A stretch of 37,398 nt of DNA, from assembly GCA_024742835.1 (NCBI GenBank), contig JANSXS010000032.1, positions 1-37,398 of the forward strand. The letters run 5' to 3'. The position numbers and the translations under genes were made by a program. The notes under the pieces are model-generated. The model searched no databases and was not told where the DNA came from. It worked only from the letters and a program-made list of their open reading frames with translations. Shown piece after piece: positions 23,196 to 30,851 of this stretch (the stretch's first letter is position 1; each line of letters begins with the position of its first letter). Origin of the DNA: Paracoccaceae bacterium (GTDB taxonomy: Bacteria > Pseudomonadota > Alphaproteobacteria > Rhodobacterales > Rhodobacteraceae).

Positions 23196-24097
23196 CAAGC
23201 GCGCTCAAGGCCAGGGGCGTGGCTCTGGGCGCTGACGCTCTGATCGCCTTGCGACAGGTGGCGCTGTCGGCGCGCCGCGATCCCGCTTTGGCCGCCTTGC
23301 CCGGCGGCTTTGCCACCCGTCGCAAGGGGCAGGGGCTAGAAGTGGCCGATACGCGCGAATACGTGGTGGGAGATGATTTCCGCCGTCTTGATTTCGGAAC
23401 CACGGCGCGGACCGGGGTTTTGCATGTCAGGCAATTTCAGGAAGAACGGGACCGCATCACGCTTCTGGTGGCCGATTTCCGGCCTGCGATGCTGTGGGGT
23501 ATCCGGCGCGCGTTCCGCTCTGTCGTGGCGGCTGAAATCCTGTCCGTCATTGGCTGGAACGTTGTGGAAAGCGGCGGGCGCGTCGGGTTGCTGGCTGTGC
23601 TGCCGGATAAGCTTTTGGTGGTACCGGCGCGGGGTCGGGCGCGCGGGATGCTTGACGTGATCGGCGGGCTGGTCGAAGGGCATGACACCGCGCTGCGCCG
23701 CGTTCAGGCCGGATGGACCGGCGATCCGCCGCTGGCAGAGGCGCTTTTGCGCGTCGACAGGCTTGTGCCCTCGGGGGCGGAGATGGTCATGGCGTCGGGC
23801 TTTGACAGCCTTGGTGGCAATTTCGAGGACCGGATCGAAGATATCGCCCGGCGGCGTGTGCCGCGCCTGATCCATGTGACCGATGCGGTCGGCATGTCCC
23901 TGCCCAAGGGGCGCTATCCGATCCGCCTGCCCGACGGGACGCGCCATCACATTCGCAAGCGTCAGAATGCGGGTGGCACGGCGGAAAGCCAGACATGGAT
24001 TGCCGGACATGCCGCCATGATCGTGGACGCCGGTCAGCCGGTCGAGGTGAGCGCGGCGCGTGTCGCGTCGGCATTTGCGCCAGAGCGGCGGCCATGA
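23192..24097 (+). CDS. DUF58 (MoxR-associated) protein
   Basis: DUF58 proteins are part of MoxR-VWA gene sets and are thought to be VWA-related. The 301-residue protein has the diagnostic GGFATRRKGQGLEVADTREY and VGDDFRRLDFGTTARTG segments, where the D-x-R-x-Y and R-x-I/L-D-W/F region is conserved. A GTG at 23192 overlaps the moxR stop; no ATG is available nearby. It overlaps the next gene by 4 bases. Cellular role is unproven. Confidence 0.88.
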   Translation: MTSALKARGVALGADALIALRQVALSARRDPALAALPGGFATRRKGQGLEVADTREYVVGDDFRRLDFGTTARTGVLHVRQFQEERDRITLLVADFRPAMLWGIRRAFRSVVAAEILSVIGWNVVESGGRVGLLAVLPDKLLVVPARGRARGMLDVIGGLVEGHDTALRRVQAGWTGDPPLAEALLRVDRLVPSGAEMVMASGFDSLGGNFEDRIEDIARRRVPRLIHVTDAVGMSLPKGRYPIRLPDGTRHHIRKRQNAGGTAESQTWIAGHAAMIVDAGQPVEVSAARVASAFAPERRP

Positions 24098-24453
24098 GCG
24101 ATCGCGCGATCAGCAAAGAGGCACTGCTATCCGGCCTGCGCGATATCCGGCTGCCCGAGCCGGGCCCGATGGACATGCTGGCCAACGTGACCGCGACCAT
24201 TGCGCTGGCCAGCGGTGCTGCGCTGTTGATCGTGTTCGTCTGGCGCCTGCTGTCCAGCCCGCGATTGCCCGACACACCGCCATCCACACGCGATCTGGAC
24301 CACCTGCCAGACGCCGAGCGACGTGTCGCGCTTTTGCATATGCTCAAGGCCCGCGCACCAGACCGCTACGCGGCGCTGCGATCACGGCTTTACCGTCCCG
24401 ATGGCGATCTGGATCTTGCCACGCTCGAAGCCGAGGTCGCGCGCCATGTTTGA
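24094..24453 (+). CDS. DUF4381-like small membrane protein
   Basis: The 119-residue protein has a polar N-terminus with LRDIRLPEPGP, one membrane helix near 32-52, and a basic/acidic C-terminal half. The LRDIHLP-like start followed by a single helix is the layout of the DUF4381 partners found between DUF58 and VWA genes of Bat-type operons. Overlaps of 4 bases upstream and 8 bases downstream tie it to the operon. Function is unknown. Confidence 0.75.
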   Translation: MSDRAISKEALLSGLRDIRLPEPGPMDMLANVTATIALASGAALLIVFVWRLLSSPRLPDTPPSTRDLDHLPDAERRVALLHMLKARAPDRYAALRSRLYRPDGDLDLATLEAEVARHV

Positions 24454-25411
24454 GCTTGCGCAGCCCTGGGCGCTGCTTTTGCTGCCGCTGCCCCTGGTGC
24501 TGCGCCTTGTGTTGCCCGCGCGCCGTCTGGCCGGGGGCGCGCTGGATGTGCCCGAACGGATCGGTGCCATGCTTGGCCGGGATCAGGCCGCGCCCGACAC
24601 CCGCCCGCGCCGGGCATCCGCCGAAAACCTGCTGGCCTGGGGCATCTGGGGCTTGTTGGTCTTTGCACTCAGCGGTCCGCGCGATCTGGAGCCGGTGCCG
24701 GCGCTCAAGGTTACGGGGCGAGATCTGGCCATCGTGCTGGATCTGTCCGGCTCCATGGTGCGCGACGATTTCTATCTCGACGGGCAACAGATCACCCGGT
24801 TTGACGCGGTGACCAAGGTGGGCGCGGATTTCGCACGACGCCGCGGCGGGGACCGGGTGGCGCTGATCGTGTTCGGGTCCGAGGCCTATTACGCGGCACC
24901 CTTCACCTTTGACGTGGAGGCCATTGCCCGGCGTATCGAGACCGCCGTGATCGGCATTTCGGGGCGCGCCACGAATATCTCTGACGGGCTTGGTCTTGCG
25001 CTCAAACGCATGGCGAGTTCTGACGCGGAAAGCCGGGTTGTCATCCTGTTGTCGGATGGTGTGAACAACAAGGGTGCGACCACGCCGCGCGGCGTTGCCG
25101 CTCTGGCCGCCGATATGGGCGTGCGCGTCCATACCATCGCGCTTGGTCCCAAGGATCTGAGCACCGCCGAAGAGGGCGAGAACGGCGTGGTGGATGCCGC
25201 GACCCTGCAGGCGATTTCGGATATCTCGGGGGGTGAAAGCTTTCGGGTCAAGACCACCGATGATCTGGTCGCCGTGACCGACGCGCTTGACCGGCTCGAA
25301 TCGACAGATAGCCAGGGGCTGGCCGCAGAGGTGTATCGCGACTATTGGCCGTGGCCTGCCGCGCTGGCCGCGTTGATGGGCCTTGCGCTGGCATGGAGGG
25401 AAACGGCATGA
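24446..25411 (+). CDS. VWA-domain membrane protein (BatA-like)
   Basis: The 321-residue protein has an N-terminal membrane helix (residues 5-25), a second near 65-80, then a von Willebrand factor A domain. Its MIDAS motif is DLSGSMVRDD, a later Thr lies in RATNISDGLGLAL, and LLSDGVNN carries the third MIDAS Asp. A C-terminal helix lies near WPWPAALAALMGLAL. This is the BatA layout: a membrane-anchored VWA protein working with a MoxR ATPase. It overlaps both neighbours. Confidence 0.88.
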   Translation: MFELAQPWALLLLPLPLVLRLVLPARRLAGGALDVPERIGAMLGRDQAAPDTRPRRASAENLLAWGIWGLLVFALSGPRDLEPVPALKVTGRDLAIVLDLSGSMVRDDFYLDGQQITRFDAVTKVGADFARRRGGDRVALIVFGSEAYYAAPFTFDVEAIARRIETAVIGISGRATNISDGLGLALKRMASSDAESRVVILLSDGVNNKGATTPRGVAALAADMGVRVHTIALGPKDLSTAEEGENGVVDAATLQAISDISGGESFRVKTTDDLVAVTDALDRLESTDSQGLAAEVYRDYWPWPAALAALMGLALAWRETA

Positions 25412-26307
25412 CCCTGCCCGACCTGATGCTGATGCGGCCCTTATGGCTGTTGGCGCTGCCGGTCCTGGCCGTTGCGGCATGGTGGCTGTGCCGTCGTCAG
25501 GGCGGTATCGGCGATTGGACGCGCGTGGCGGACCCCGCGTTGCTGACGGCGATGGCGGCCTTGGGCCGGATCGACCCACAGGCGGGGCGCGCGCCTGTTC
25601 TGGCTGCTTTTGCCGTAGCGGCGATCACGGTGCTGGCCCTGTCGGGGCCGGCGGTCGAGCGGCGTGATGCGGTGTCATTCCGCAATCTGGATGGCGTGCT
25701 TTTCGTGGTCGATACCTCGGCCAGCGTGACGCAAAGCGCGCGCTGGCCACAGATGCAGACCATGGGGCGGTTCGGGCTGGCGGGGCTGGGCACAAGGCCC
25801 GGCGGGCTGATCGTCTTTGCGGGCGACGCTTATGTGGCCACGGACATGACCGGCGATATCGACCAGCTGGGCCAGACATTCTCTCTGATCGACGCCGAAA
25901 CGGTCCCCGATCCCGGTTCGCGCCCGCAACGTGCGTTGATGCTGGCCGCGCAGCTTCTGGAAGAGGCAAAGGTGATCGCGGGCGATGTGGTGCTGCTAGG
26001 GGATGGGGCCGGGCTTGGCCCCGAGACCCTTATCGCCGCCGAGCGGATCGCGGCGCAGGGTGCGCGGCTGTCTTTTGTCGCGCTTGAGGCTCCGACGCCC
26101 GCGATGGCCACACATGCCGGCTTGGCCGGTGGGCAGGTCTTTACACTGGATCAGACCGACGCGTTTTCCGACTATCTGGCCGAGGATGCCCGTACCCGGC
26201 TGGAGCAACAGGATTTACCGCTTTTGTTCTGGCATGATCTGGGGCGCTATCTTCTGGCCCTTGCGCTGTTGCCGATGCTGTTCTTCTTTCGCAGGGCCGC
26301 GCCATGA
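25408..26307 (+). CDS. VWA-domain membrane protein (BatB-like)
   Basis: The 299-residue protein has N-terminal hydrophobic helices (LWLLALPVLAVAAWWL and another near 70), a VWA domain with MIDAS DTSASV, a second MIDAS part GDAYVATDMTGD and a third near LLGDGAGLG, and a C-terminal helix followed by RRAAP. It is the second VWA protein of the operon, corresponding to BatB. The ATG at 25408 overlaps the previous stop by 4 bases. Confidence 0.85.
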   Translation: MTLPDLMLMRPLWLLALPVLAVAAWWLCRRQGGIGDWTRVADPALLTAMAALGRIDPQAGRAPVLAAFAVAAITVLALSGPAVERRDAVSFRNLDGVLFVVDTSASVTQSARWPQMQTMGRFGLAGLGTRPGGLIVFAGDAYVATDMTGDIDQLGQTFSLIDAETVPDPGSRPQRALMLAAQLLEEAKVIAGDVVLLGDGAGLGPETLIAAERIAAQGARLSFVALEAPTPAMATHAGLAGGQVFTLDQTDAFSDYLAEDARTRLEQQDLPLLFWHDLGRYLLALALLPMLFFFRRAAP

Positions 26308-26978
26308 GAGGGCTGGCGATATGCGCTGCGCTCGCGCTGGCGGTGTCGCTTGCGCTTGGGGGAGCGGCCCCGTTCGCGCGGCTTTCGCTGGCCACGGGCG
26401 CGCCGGGCCTTGCCGCGATGCTGTTTGACGATCCCGCATGGCGCGGTGTTGCCGCCTTTCGGTCGGGCGACATGGATCAGGCCGTGCAGGCGTTCGCCGA
26501 AGCCGGGCATGGGTTCAACCTTGGCAATGCAGAGGTGATGCGCGAAAATTATGCGGCTGCGCTGGAGGCGTTTGACCTTGCCCGCGCCCGTGGCGACGCC
26601 GACGCAGAGGCGAATTTCGATCTGGTTGCCTCCTACTACGCGGGGCTTGGCATTGATCCCGACAGTCTGGGTGTCTTTCCAAAACGCAAGGATGGGCCAA
26701 CCGCCGAAAGCTCGATCGCCCGCGGCAATGCGCGTGCGGCGGGCACCGGGACAGAGACGACGAATGTCAACACGATGATGGGAATGGCCGAACTGGATAG
26801 CCGTGGCCGTCTTGGTGTGCGCCGGGTTTTCGACGACAAGTTCATGGTGGCTGATGACCGCTGGCTGCTGCAATTGTCCGACGTTCCAGGCGATTACATG
26901 GCTGCGCGTGTCTTGTTCGAGCATAAACGCCGCGCCAAGGCGGGGCTGTCCCCGCCCGAACCGGAGGATCCGCGATGA
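26304..26978 (+). CDS. TPR-like membrane/periplasmic protein (BatC-like)
   Basis: The 224-residue protein starts with a signal peptide or anchor (MRGLAICAALALAVSLALGG) and then tetratricopeptide-like helices: FRSGDMDQAVQAFAEAG, FNLGNAEVMRENYAAALEAF and a third AEANFDLVASYYAGLG. NLGNA followed by Y-x-x-A-x-x-x-Y/F is the BatB/BatC TPR signature. A low-complexity Thr/Gly segment follows, then a charged C-terminus. It probably scaffolds the VWA complex. Overlaps of 4 bases on each side. Confidence 0.75.
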   Translation: MRGLAICAALALAVSLALGGAAPFARLSLATGAPGLAAMLFDDPAWRGVAAFRSGDMDQAVQAFAEAGHGFNLGNAEVMRENYAAALEAFDLARARGDADAEANFDLVASYYAGLGIDPDSLGVFPKRKDGPTAESSIARGNARAAGTGTETTNVNTMMGMAELDSRGRLGVRRVFDDKFMVADDRWLLQLSDVPGDYMAARVLFEHKRRAKAGLSPPEPEDPR

Positions 26979-28138
26979 GATGGATGATCTGCGCGATCTT
27001 GGCCTTGCTACCAGCGTTTGCCATGGCGCAATCGCGCACAGTCTTGCCGGATGAGGTCGCGTTGCGCGTGGAGGTGGAACACATGGCCGCCACGCCGATG
27101 GAGCGCGAGATGATCATCATCCGCATCCAGGGCACCTATCGGCGGCACGTCACCCGCGAGGCGCTGCAACAGCCGGATCTGTCGGGTTTCAACTGGTCGC
27201 AACTTGGCCCTGACCGCTGGTGGGAAGAACGGATCGGCGGTCGCATGTACAAGCGGTTCGAGCGCAAGATGGCGCTGTACCCCGACACGGCCGGTTCACT
27301 GACGGTGGGGGCCTTTACCCACAACCTGACGCTGACGGATGAAAGCGACAACTGGTTCGAATACCCGGTCAGTTCCGAGCCGGTCACGATCGAGGTGGCA
27401 CCCGCCCCGCAAGGTGAAGACTGGTGGTTTCCGGTTCGCCGTCTGCGAATTTCCGACAAGTGGTCGAACGCGCCGGATCAGCTGGAGCCGGGTGAGGGCG
27501 TGTTGCGCATCGTGCAGATCGAGGCGCTGGGCGTGACGCCCGAGATGATCCCACCCATGCCGGACCTGACATCGCCCTCGGCGATGATCTTTGCGCATCC
27601 CGAAAAGCGGCTTGTCGACCTATCACCCGAAGGGCCCGTCACGCGCGCTTTCTGGCGCTGGACGATCCGGCCAACCAATGACACATCCGCAATCGTGGAG
27701 CCCATCAGCTTTGCCTATTTCGACACGACCGAACGCACGCATCGTGAGGCGGTCATCACGGCGCAGCGGGTTGCCTATAACGCGGGATCGGCACCTGCGG
27801 CTGCGGTTGCGATGGACCCCGCCCGTCAGGCCCGGTTGCCGGGCCGCTGGGCGCTGGTGCTGGGCCTGTGCGTTTTCGTGGGCGGTGTCGTCTACGGGAT
27901 CTCGGGCCGTCGGTTCAGCCGGGCACAGGTGTACGGATGCTTTCCCATCCTTGACCGGCTGCGTTTGCGAATGTGGCGCGCGGCGCGGTCCGGCGATGCA
28001 CGGGCGCAAAGACGCGCGATAGCGGCGCTGTTGCAAAGGGATGGTGCCGATCCTGTCTTGTTGGAAAGGCTGCAACAGGTGGATCGCGTGATTTTCGCAC
28101 CCAAGGCACCTCTGTGGCGGGCCGATACCAACGGTTGA
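26975..28138 (+). CDS. BatD-like (oxygen tolerance) membrane protein
   Basis: The 387-residue protein has a signal peptide (cleavage near AMAQS), an extracytoplasmic beta-rich part of about 270 residues, a single membrane helix near 289-308 (WALVLGLCVFVGGVVYGISG), and a basic cytoplasmic tail of about 75 residues. Order and size match BatD proteins that end MoxR/VWA operons. The operon ends here: 76 bases separate it from gfa, which has its own ribosome binding site. Confidence 0.75.
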   Translation: MRWMICAILALLPAFAMAQSRTVLPDEVALRVEVEHMAATPMEREMIIIRIQGTYRRHVTREALQQPDLSGFNWSQLGPDRWWEERIGGRMYKRFERKMALYPDTAGSLTVGAFTHNLTLTDESDNWFEYPVSSEPVTIEVAPAPQGEDWWFPVRRLRISDKWSNAPDQLEPGEGVLRIVQIEALGVTPEMIPPMPDLTSPSAMIFAHPEKRLVDLSPEGPVTRAFWRWTIRPTNDTSAIVEPISFAYFDTTERTHREAVITAQRVAYNAGSAPAAAVAMDPARQARLPGRWALVLGLCVFVGGVVYGISGRRFSRAQVYGCFPILDRLRLRMWRAARSGDARAQRRAIAALLQRDGADPVLLERLQQVDRVIFAPKAPLWRADTNG

Positions 28139-28214
28139 ATTGTCAGGTGGGTGTTTTACGGGCACCCTCTGACCACGTGCGAAGATAATGAGAATTGTGC
28201 GAGAGGGAGGAACA

Positions 28215-28844
28215 ATGGGACTATTCGACAAGCTTTTCGGCGGCGGTGATGCCGCGCTGTCAGTACCGAAATACACGCATGTGAAAATCCATCCGCAGGT
28301 TGACAACGGCATCCCGCCCACGTCGCCGGACTTTGGTGGCGGTAAGCTGAGCTGCAAATGCGGCAATGATCCCGTGGTCGTCGAGGTCTCTGCACAGACC
28401 GCGCATAATCATGTGTGCGGCTGTACGAAATGCTGGAAACCCGATGGCGCGGTGTTTAGCCAGATCGCCGTCGTGTCGCGCGATAATGTTGCGGTCAAGC
28501 AAAACGGCGAAAAGCTTGAAATCGTGGACCCCGAGGCGGCGATCCAACGCTATGCCTGCAAGGAATGCGGCACGCATATGTATGGCCGGATCGAGAACAC
28601 CAATCATCCGTTTCACGGGTTGGATTTCGTTCATACGGAATTGTCCCCGGACAAGGGATGGGCCGCGCCCGAATTTGCGGCGTTCGTGTCGTCCATCATC
28701 GAAAGTGGTGTCGAGCCGTCCAGAATGGACGAGATCCGTGGCCGGCTGAAGGAAATCAAGCTGGAACCCTATGACGCGTTGTCGCCGCCCTTGATGGACG
28801 CGATCGCCACGCATGTCGCCAAGCAAAGCGGTGCCGTGAAGTAA
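28215..28844 (+). CDS. gfa: Glutathione-dependent formaldehyde-activating enzyme Gfa
   Basis: Gfa helps formaldehyde condense with glutathione to S-hydroxymethylglutathione, the first step of glutathione-dependent formaldehyde oxidation in the cytoplasm. The 209-residue protein has the zinc cysteines in [17 protein letters not shown] and [13 protein letters not shown]. Further family segments are [15 protein letters not shown] and [14 protein letters not shown]. Length is slightly above the usual 190. The ATG at 28215 is preceded by GGGAGG. It is followed by a hairpin and the regulator genes, and the next enzyme of the pathway begins at 37153. Confidence 0.94.
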   Translation: MGLFDKLFGGGDAALSVPKYTHVKIHPQVDNGIPPTSPDFGGGKLSCKCGNDPVVVEVSAQTAHNHVCGCTKCWKPDGAVFSQIAVVSRDNVAVKQNGEKLEIVDPEAAIQRYACKECGTHMYGRIENTNHPFHGLDFVHTELSPDKGWAAPEFAAFVSSIIESGVEPSRMDEIRGRLKEIKLEPYDALSPPLMDAIATHVAKQSGAVK

Positions 28845-28860
28845 CCGGGTCTCCCAGCGA

Positions 28861-28897
28861 CAGCACCGGGATAGTGCCTTTGGGCAACCCGGTGCTG
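28861..28897 (+). terminator. Hairpin terminator after gfa
   Basis: CAGCACCGGG (28861-28870) pairs perfectly with CCCGGTGCTG (28888-28897), leaving a 17-base loop, and is followed by TTTGCGTT. The stem is strong and the T-run short, so termination may be partial. It separates gfa from the regulator genes. Confidence 0.6.
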
Positions 28898-28961
28898 TTT
28901 GCGTTGCCCGCTTGCAAATGGCTGACAATCCGGTACCTTCTGGTTCTTGGGAGGATTTGCC

Positions 28962-29687
28962 ATGGATCAAAGAGCCAATGCGGCGACGCATGGGGATGTT
29001 TCATCCGTATTGATTGTTGATGACCACCCGCTTTATCGAGACGCGCTCGCCTCGGCCATTCAGCTTGTATTTCCCAACGCCGAGATCGCGCAAACCGAGA
29101 CCCTGAGCGAGGCGATGGGCGCAATCGAGGACGGTGTACGGCCTGATCTTGTCATGTTCGATCTGAAGTTGCCCGATGTGTGTGGCATTTCCGGGTTTCT
29201 GAGCCTGCGGGATCAACTGCCGACAACGCCCATTCTGGTGATCTCCGCGCTGGCGTCGGTTGAGCTTGTTCAGACCCTGATGCGCGAAGGCGCGGTTGGC
29301 TTTTTGCCAAAGGAAACATCCGCGCAGCATCTCAAAGAGGTTCTGTCGCAGGTCGGCGCAGGACAAACCTATGTACCGGCGGCCTATCGAAGCGCGGGCC
29401 GGTCGTCGGACATCTCGGCGCAGAATGAACCGATGCACCCCAGGCTGGCCGCGTTGACCCCACAGCAGCGCAAGATCATGAAGCTGATCTGCGCCGGCAA
29501 GGCCAACAAGCAGATCGCTTATGAGCTGTCCTTGGCAGAGGCCACGGTCAAGGCGCATATCACTGCCCTGTTGCGACGGCTGGGTGTGCGAAACCGGACA
29601 CAGGCCGCGGTTCTGGTCGAAAGCGAAGGGCCTGCGCAGCTGGCGGATTCCGGAGATCCCGAAGCGCAAGCCTTTCTCAGCCGGTAA
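28962..29687 (+). CDS. LuxR-family response regulator (FlhR/AgmR-like)
   Basis: The 241-residue protein has a receiver domain with acidic pocket D20-D21, the phosphorylated D67 in MFDLKLPD, a conserved Ser/Ala in VISALAS and Lys in FLPKETS. A C-terminal LuxR helix-turn-helix follows: LTPQQRKIMKLICAGKANKQ, then AYELSLAEATVKAHITALLR. The ATG at 28962 follows GGGAGG. It is next to a hybrid kinase gene and lies between formaldehyde genes, like FlhR of Paracoccus, which with FlhS controls flhA and C1 oxidation. Which genes it controls here is inferred. Confidence 0.87.
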   Translation: MDQRANAATHGDVSSVLIVDDHPLYRDALASAIQLVFPNAEIAQTETLSEAMGAIEDGVRPDLVMFDLKLPDVCGISGFLSLRDQLPTTPILVISALASVELVQTLMREGAVGFLPKETSAQHLKEVLSQVGAGQTYVPAAYRSAGRSSDISAQNEPMHPRLAALTPQQRKIMKLICAGKANKQIAYELSLAEATVKAHITALLRRLGVRNRTQAAVLVESEGPAQLADSGDPEAQAFLSR

Positions 29688-29693
29688 GCTGGG

Positions 29694-30851
29694 ATGCGCG
29701 ATCACACCACTGGCCCGGACTATGTGCGGGTGTCTCAATCCAATGCGACAGATGCGGTCGAGGCCGTCAACGAGGCGGTTGCCCCCCTGTCTCTGGCCGA
29801 GATCTGTTTCGTCGTCGCCTTTCTGCCACAGGCAATGGACAGGGACGCGGTGGCCCGGCATCTGGATCGTGCGCTTGGCGGTATTCCGGTTTTCGGGTGC
29901 ACAAGCGCTGGTCAGATCACACCCGGAGGGTACGAATCCGACGCGCTTTTGCTTTTGGCCTTTCCCAAGGCGCATTTTCGCTGCGCGTCATCCCTGATCG
30001 AACCGCTACAGCCGATCTCGACTTCGGCCATCGCCGCGCAGGTGGCAAAGCAACAGGCGCAGTTTCAGCATACAGCTGGCTGGAACCGGTTCGCATTGGT
30101 CTTTGCCGACGGGCTGTCCAAGCAAGAGGATCTTCTGACCTCGACCCTTGAGACGGTTCTGTCCGAAACGCCTGTTTTCGGCGGCTCCGCAGGTGACGGG
30201 CTGGAATTCCGGGAAACGGTCGTCTTGCAGCATGGGCGGTTTCACAGCAACGCCGCGCTGTTGTTGATGATCGAGACGAACCTGCAATTCGAAGGGTTCA
30301 GCTTTGATCATTTTCTGCCAAGCGATACGCAACTGGTCATCACCGCGGCGGATCCTGAGGCAAGAAAGGTCTTTGAAATCAATGGCGCGCCAGCCGCCGA
30401 TGAATATGCCCGGCTTGTCGGTTGCACGGTAGATGACCTGTCACCAGAGGTGTTCGCGGAGCATCCGATCCTTGTGCGGCACAAGAACACCTATTTTGTG
30501 CGCGCGATCAGCGACGCGTCGGATGATGGATCGCTGTCTTTCATGGCGGCGATCGACGAGGGTGTGATCCTGACGCTTGGCCGGGGTATCGAGATCATCG
30601 AGACGCTGAAATCTGGTCTGGCACGCCGGGATGCGGCCGGGCAACCGCCGGATTTCGTGCTGGGCTTCGATTGTGTGCTGCGCAAGCTGGAAATCGAACA
30701 AAAGCAGCTGCATGACACGGTGTCGGATGCCTTTCGCGAGGCGCGAGTGCTGGGGTTCAATACCTATGGCGAACAGCATTGTGGCGTGCATATGAATCAG
30801 ACATTCGTCGGGGTGGCGTTTTTCGCGCCCAAGAGCGGGAGGTTCGAGTGA
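29694..30851 (+). CDS. FIST-domain sensory protein
   Basis: FIST proteins are predicted small-ligand sensors that work with signal-transduction partners. The 385-residue protein has a FIST_N domain with PVFGCTSAGQITPGG and VFADGLSKQED then TPVFGGSAGDG, and a FIST_C domain with GAPAADEYARLVG and ending VLGFNTYGEQHCGVHMNQTF. No transmembrane segment is visible, so it is likely cytoplasmic. It lies 6 bases after the response regulator and overlaps the kinase start by 4 bases, implying the three are one signalling unit. Confidence 0.9.
   Translation: MRDHTTGPDYVRVSQSNATDAVEAVNEAVAPLSLAEICFVVAFLPQAMDRDAVARHLDRALGGIPVFGCTSAGQITPGGYESDALLLLAFPKAHFRCASSLIEPLQPISTSAIAAQVAKQQAQFQHTAGWNRFALVFADGLSKQEDLLTSTLETVLSETPVFGGSAGDGLEFRETVVLQHGRFHSNAALLLMIETNLQFEGFSFDHFLPSDTQLVITAADPEARKVFEINGAPAADEYARLVGCTVDDLSPEVFAEHPILVRHKNTYFVRAISDASDDGSLSFMAAIDEGVILTLGRGIEIIETLKSGLARRDAAGQPPDFVLGFDCVLRKLEIEQKQLHDTVSDAFREARVLGFNTYGEQHCGVHMNQTFVGVAFFAPKSGRFE

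Noticed and set aside
24344..25579. Open frame of 411 codons on the minus strand
   Set aside because: Shadow of the VWA gene caused by high G+C; low-complexity basic composition.
28139..28214. Terminator after the Bat operon (GGGTG/CACCC)
   Set aside because: The stem is only five base pairs with no T-run, so it is too weak to list.
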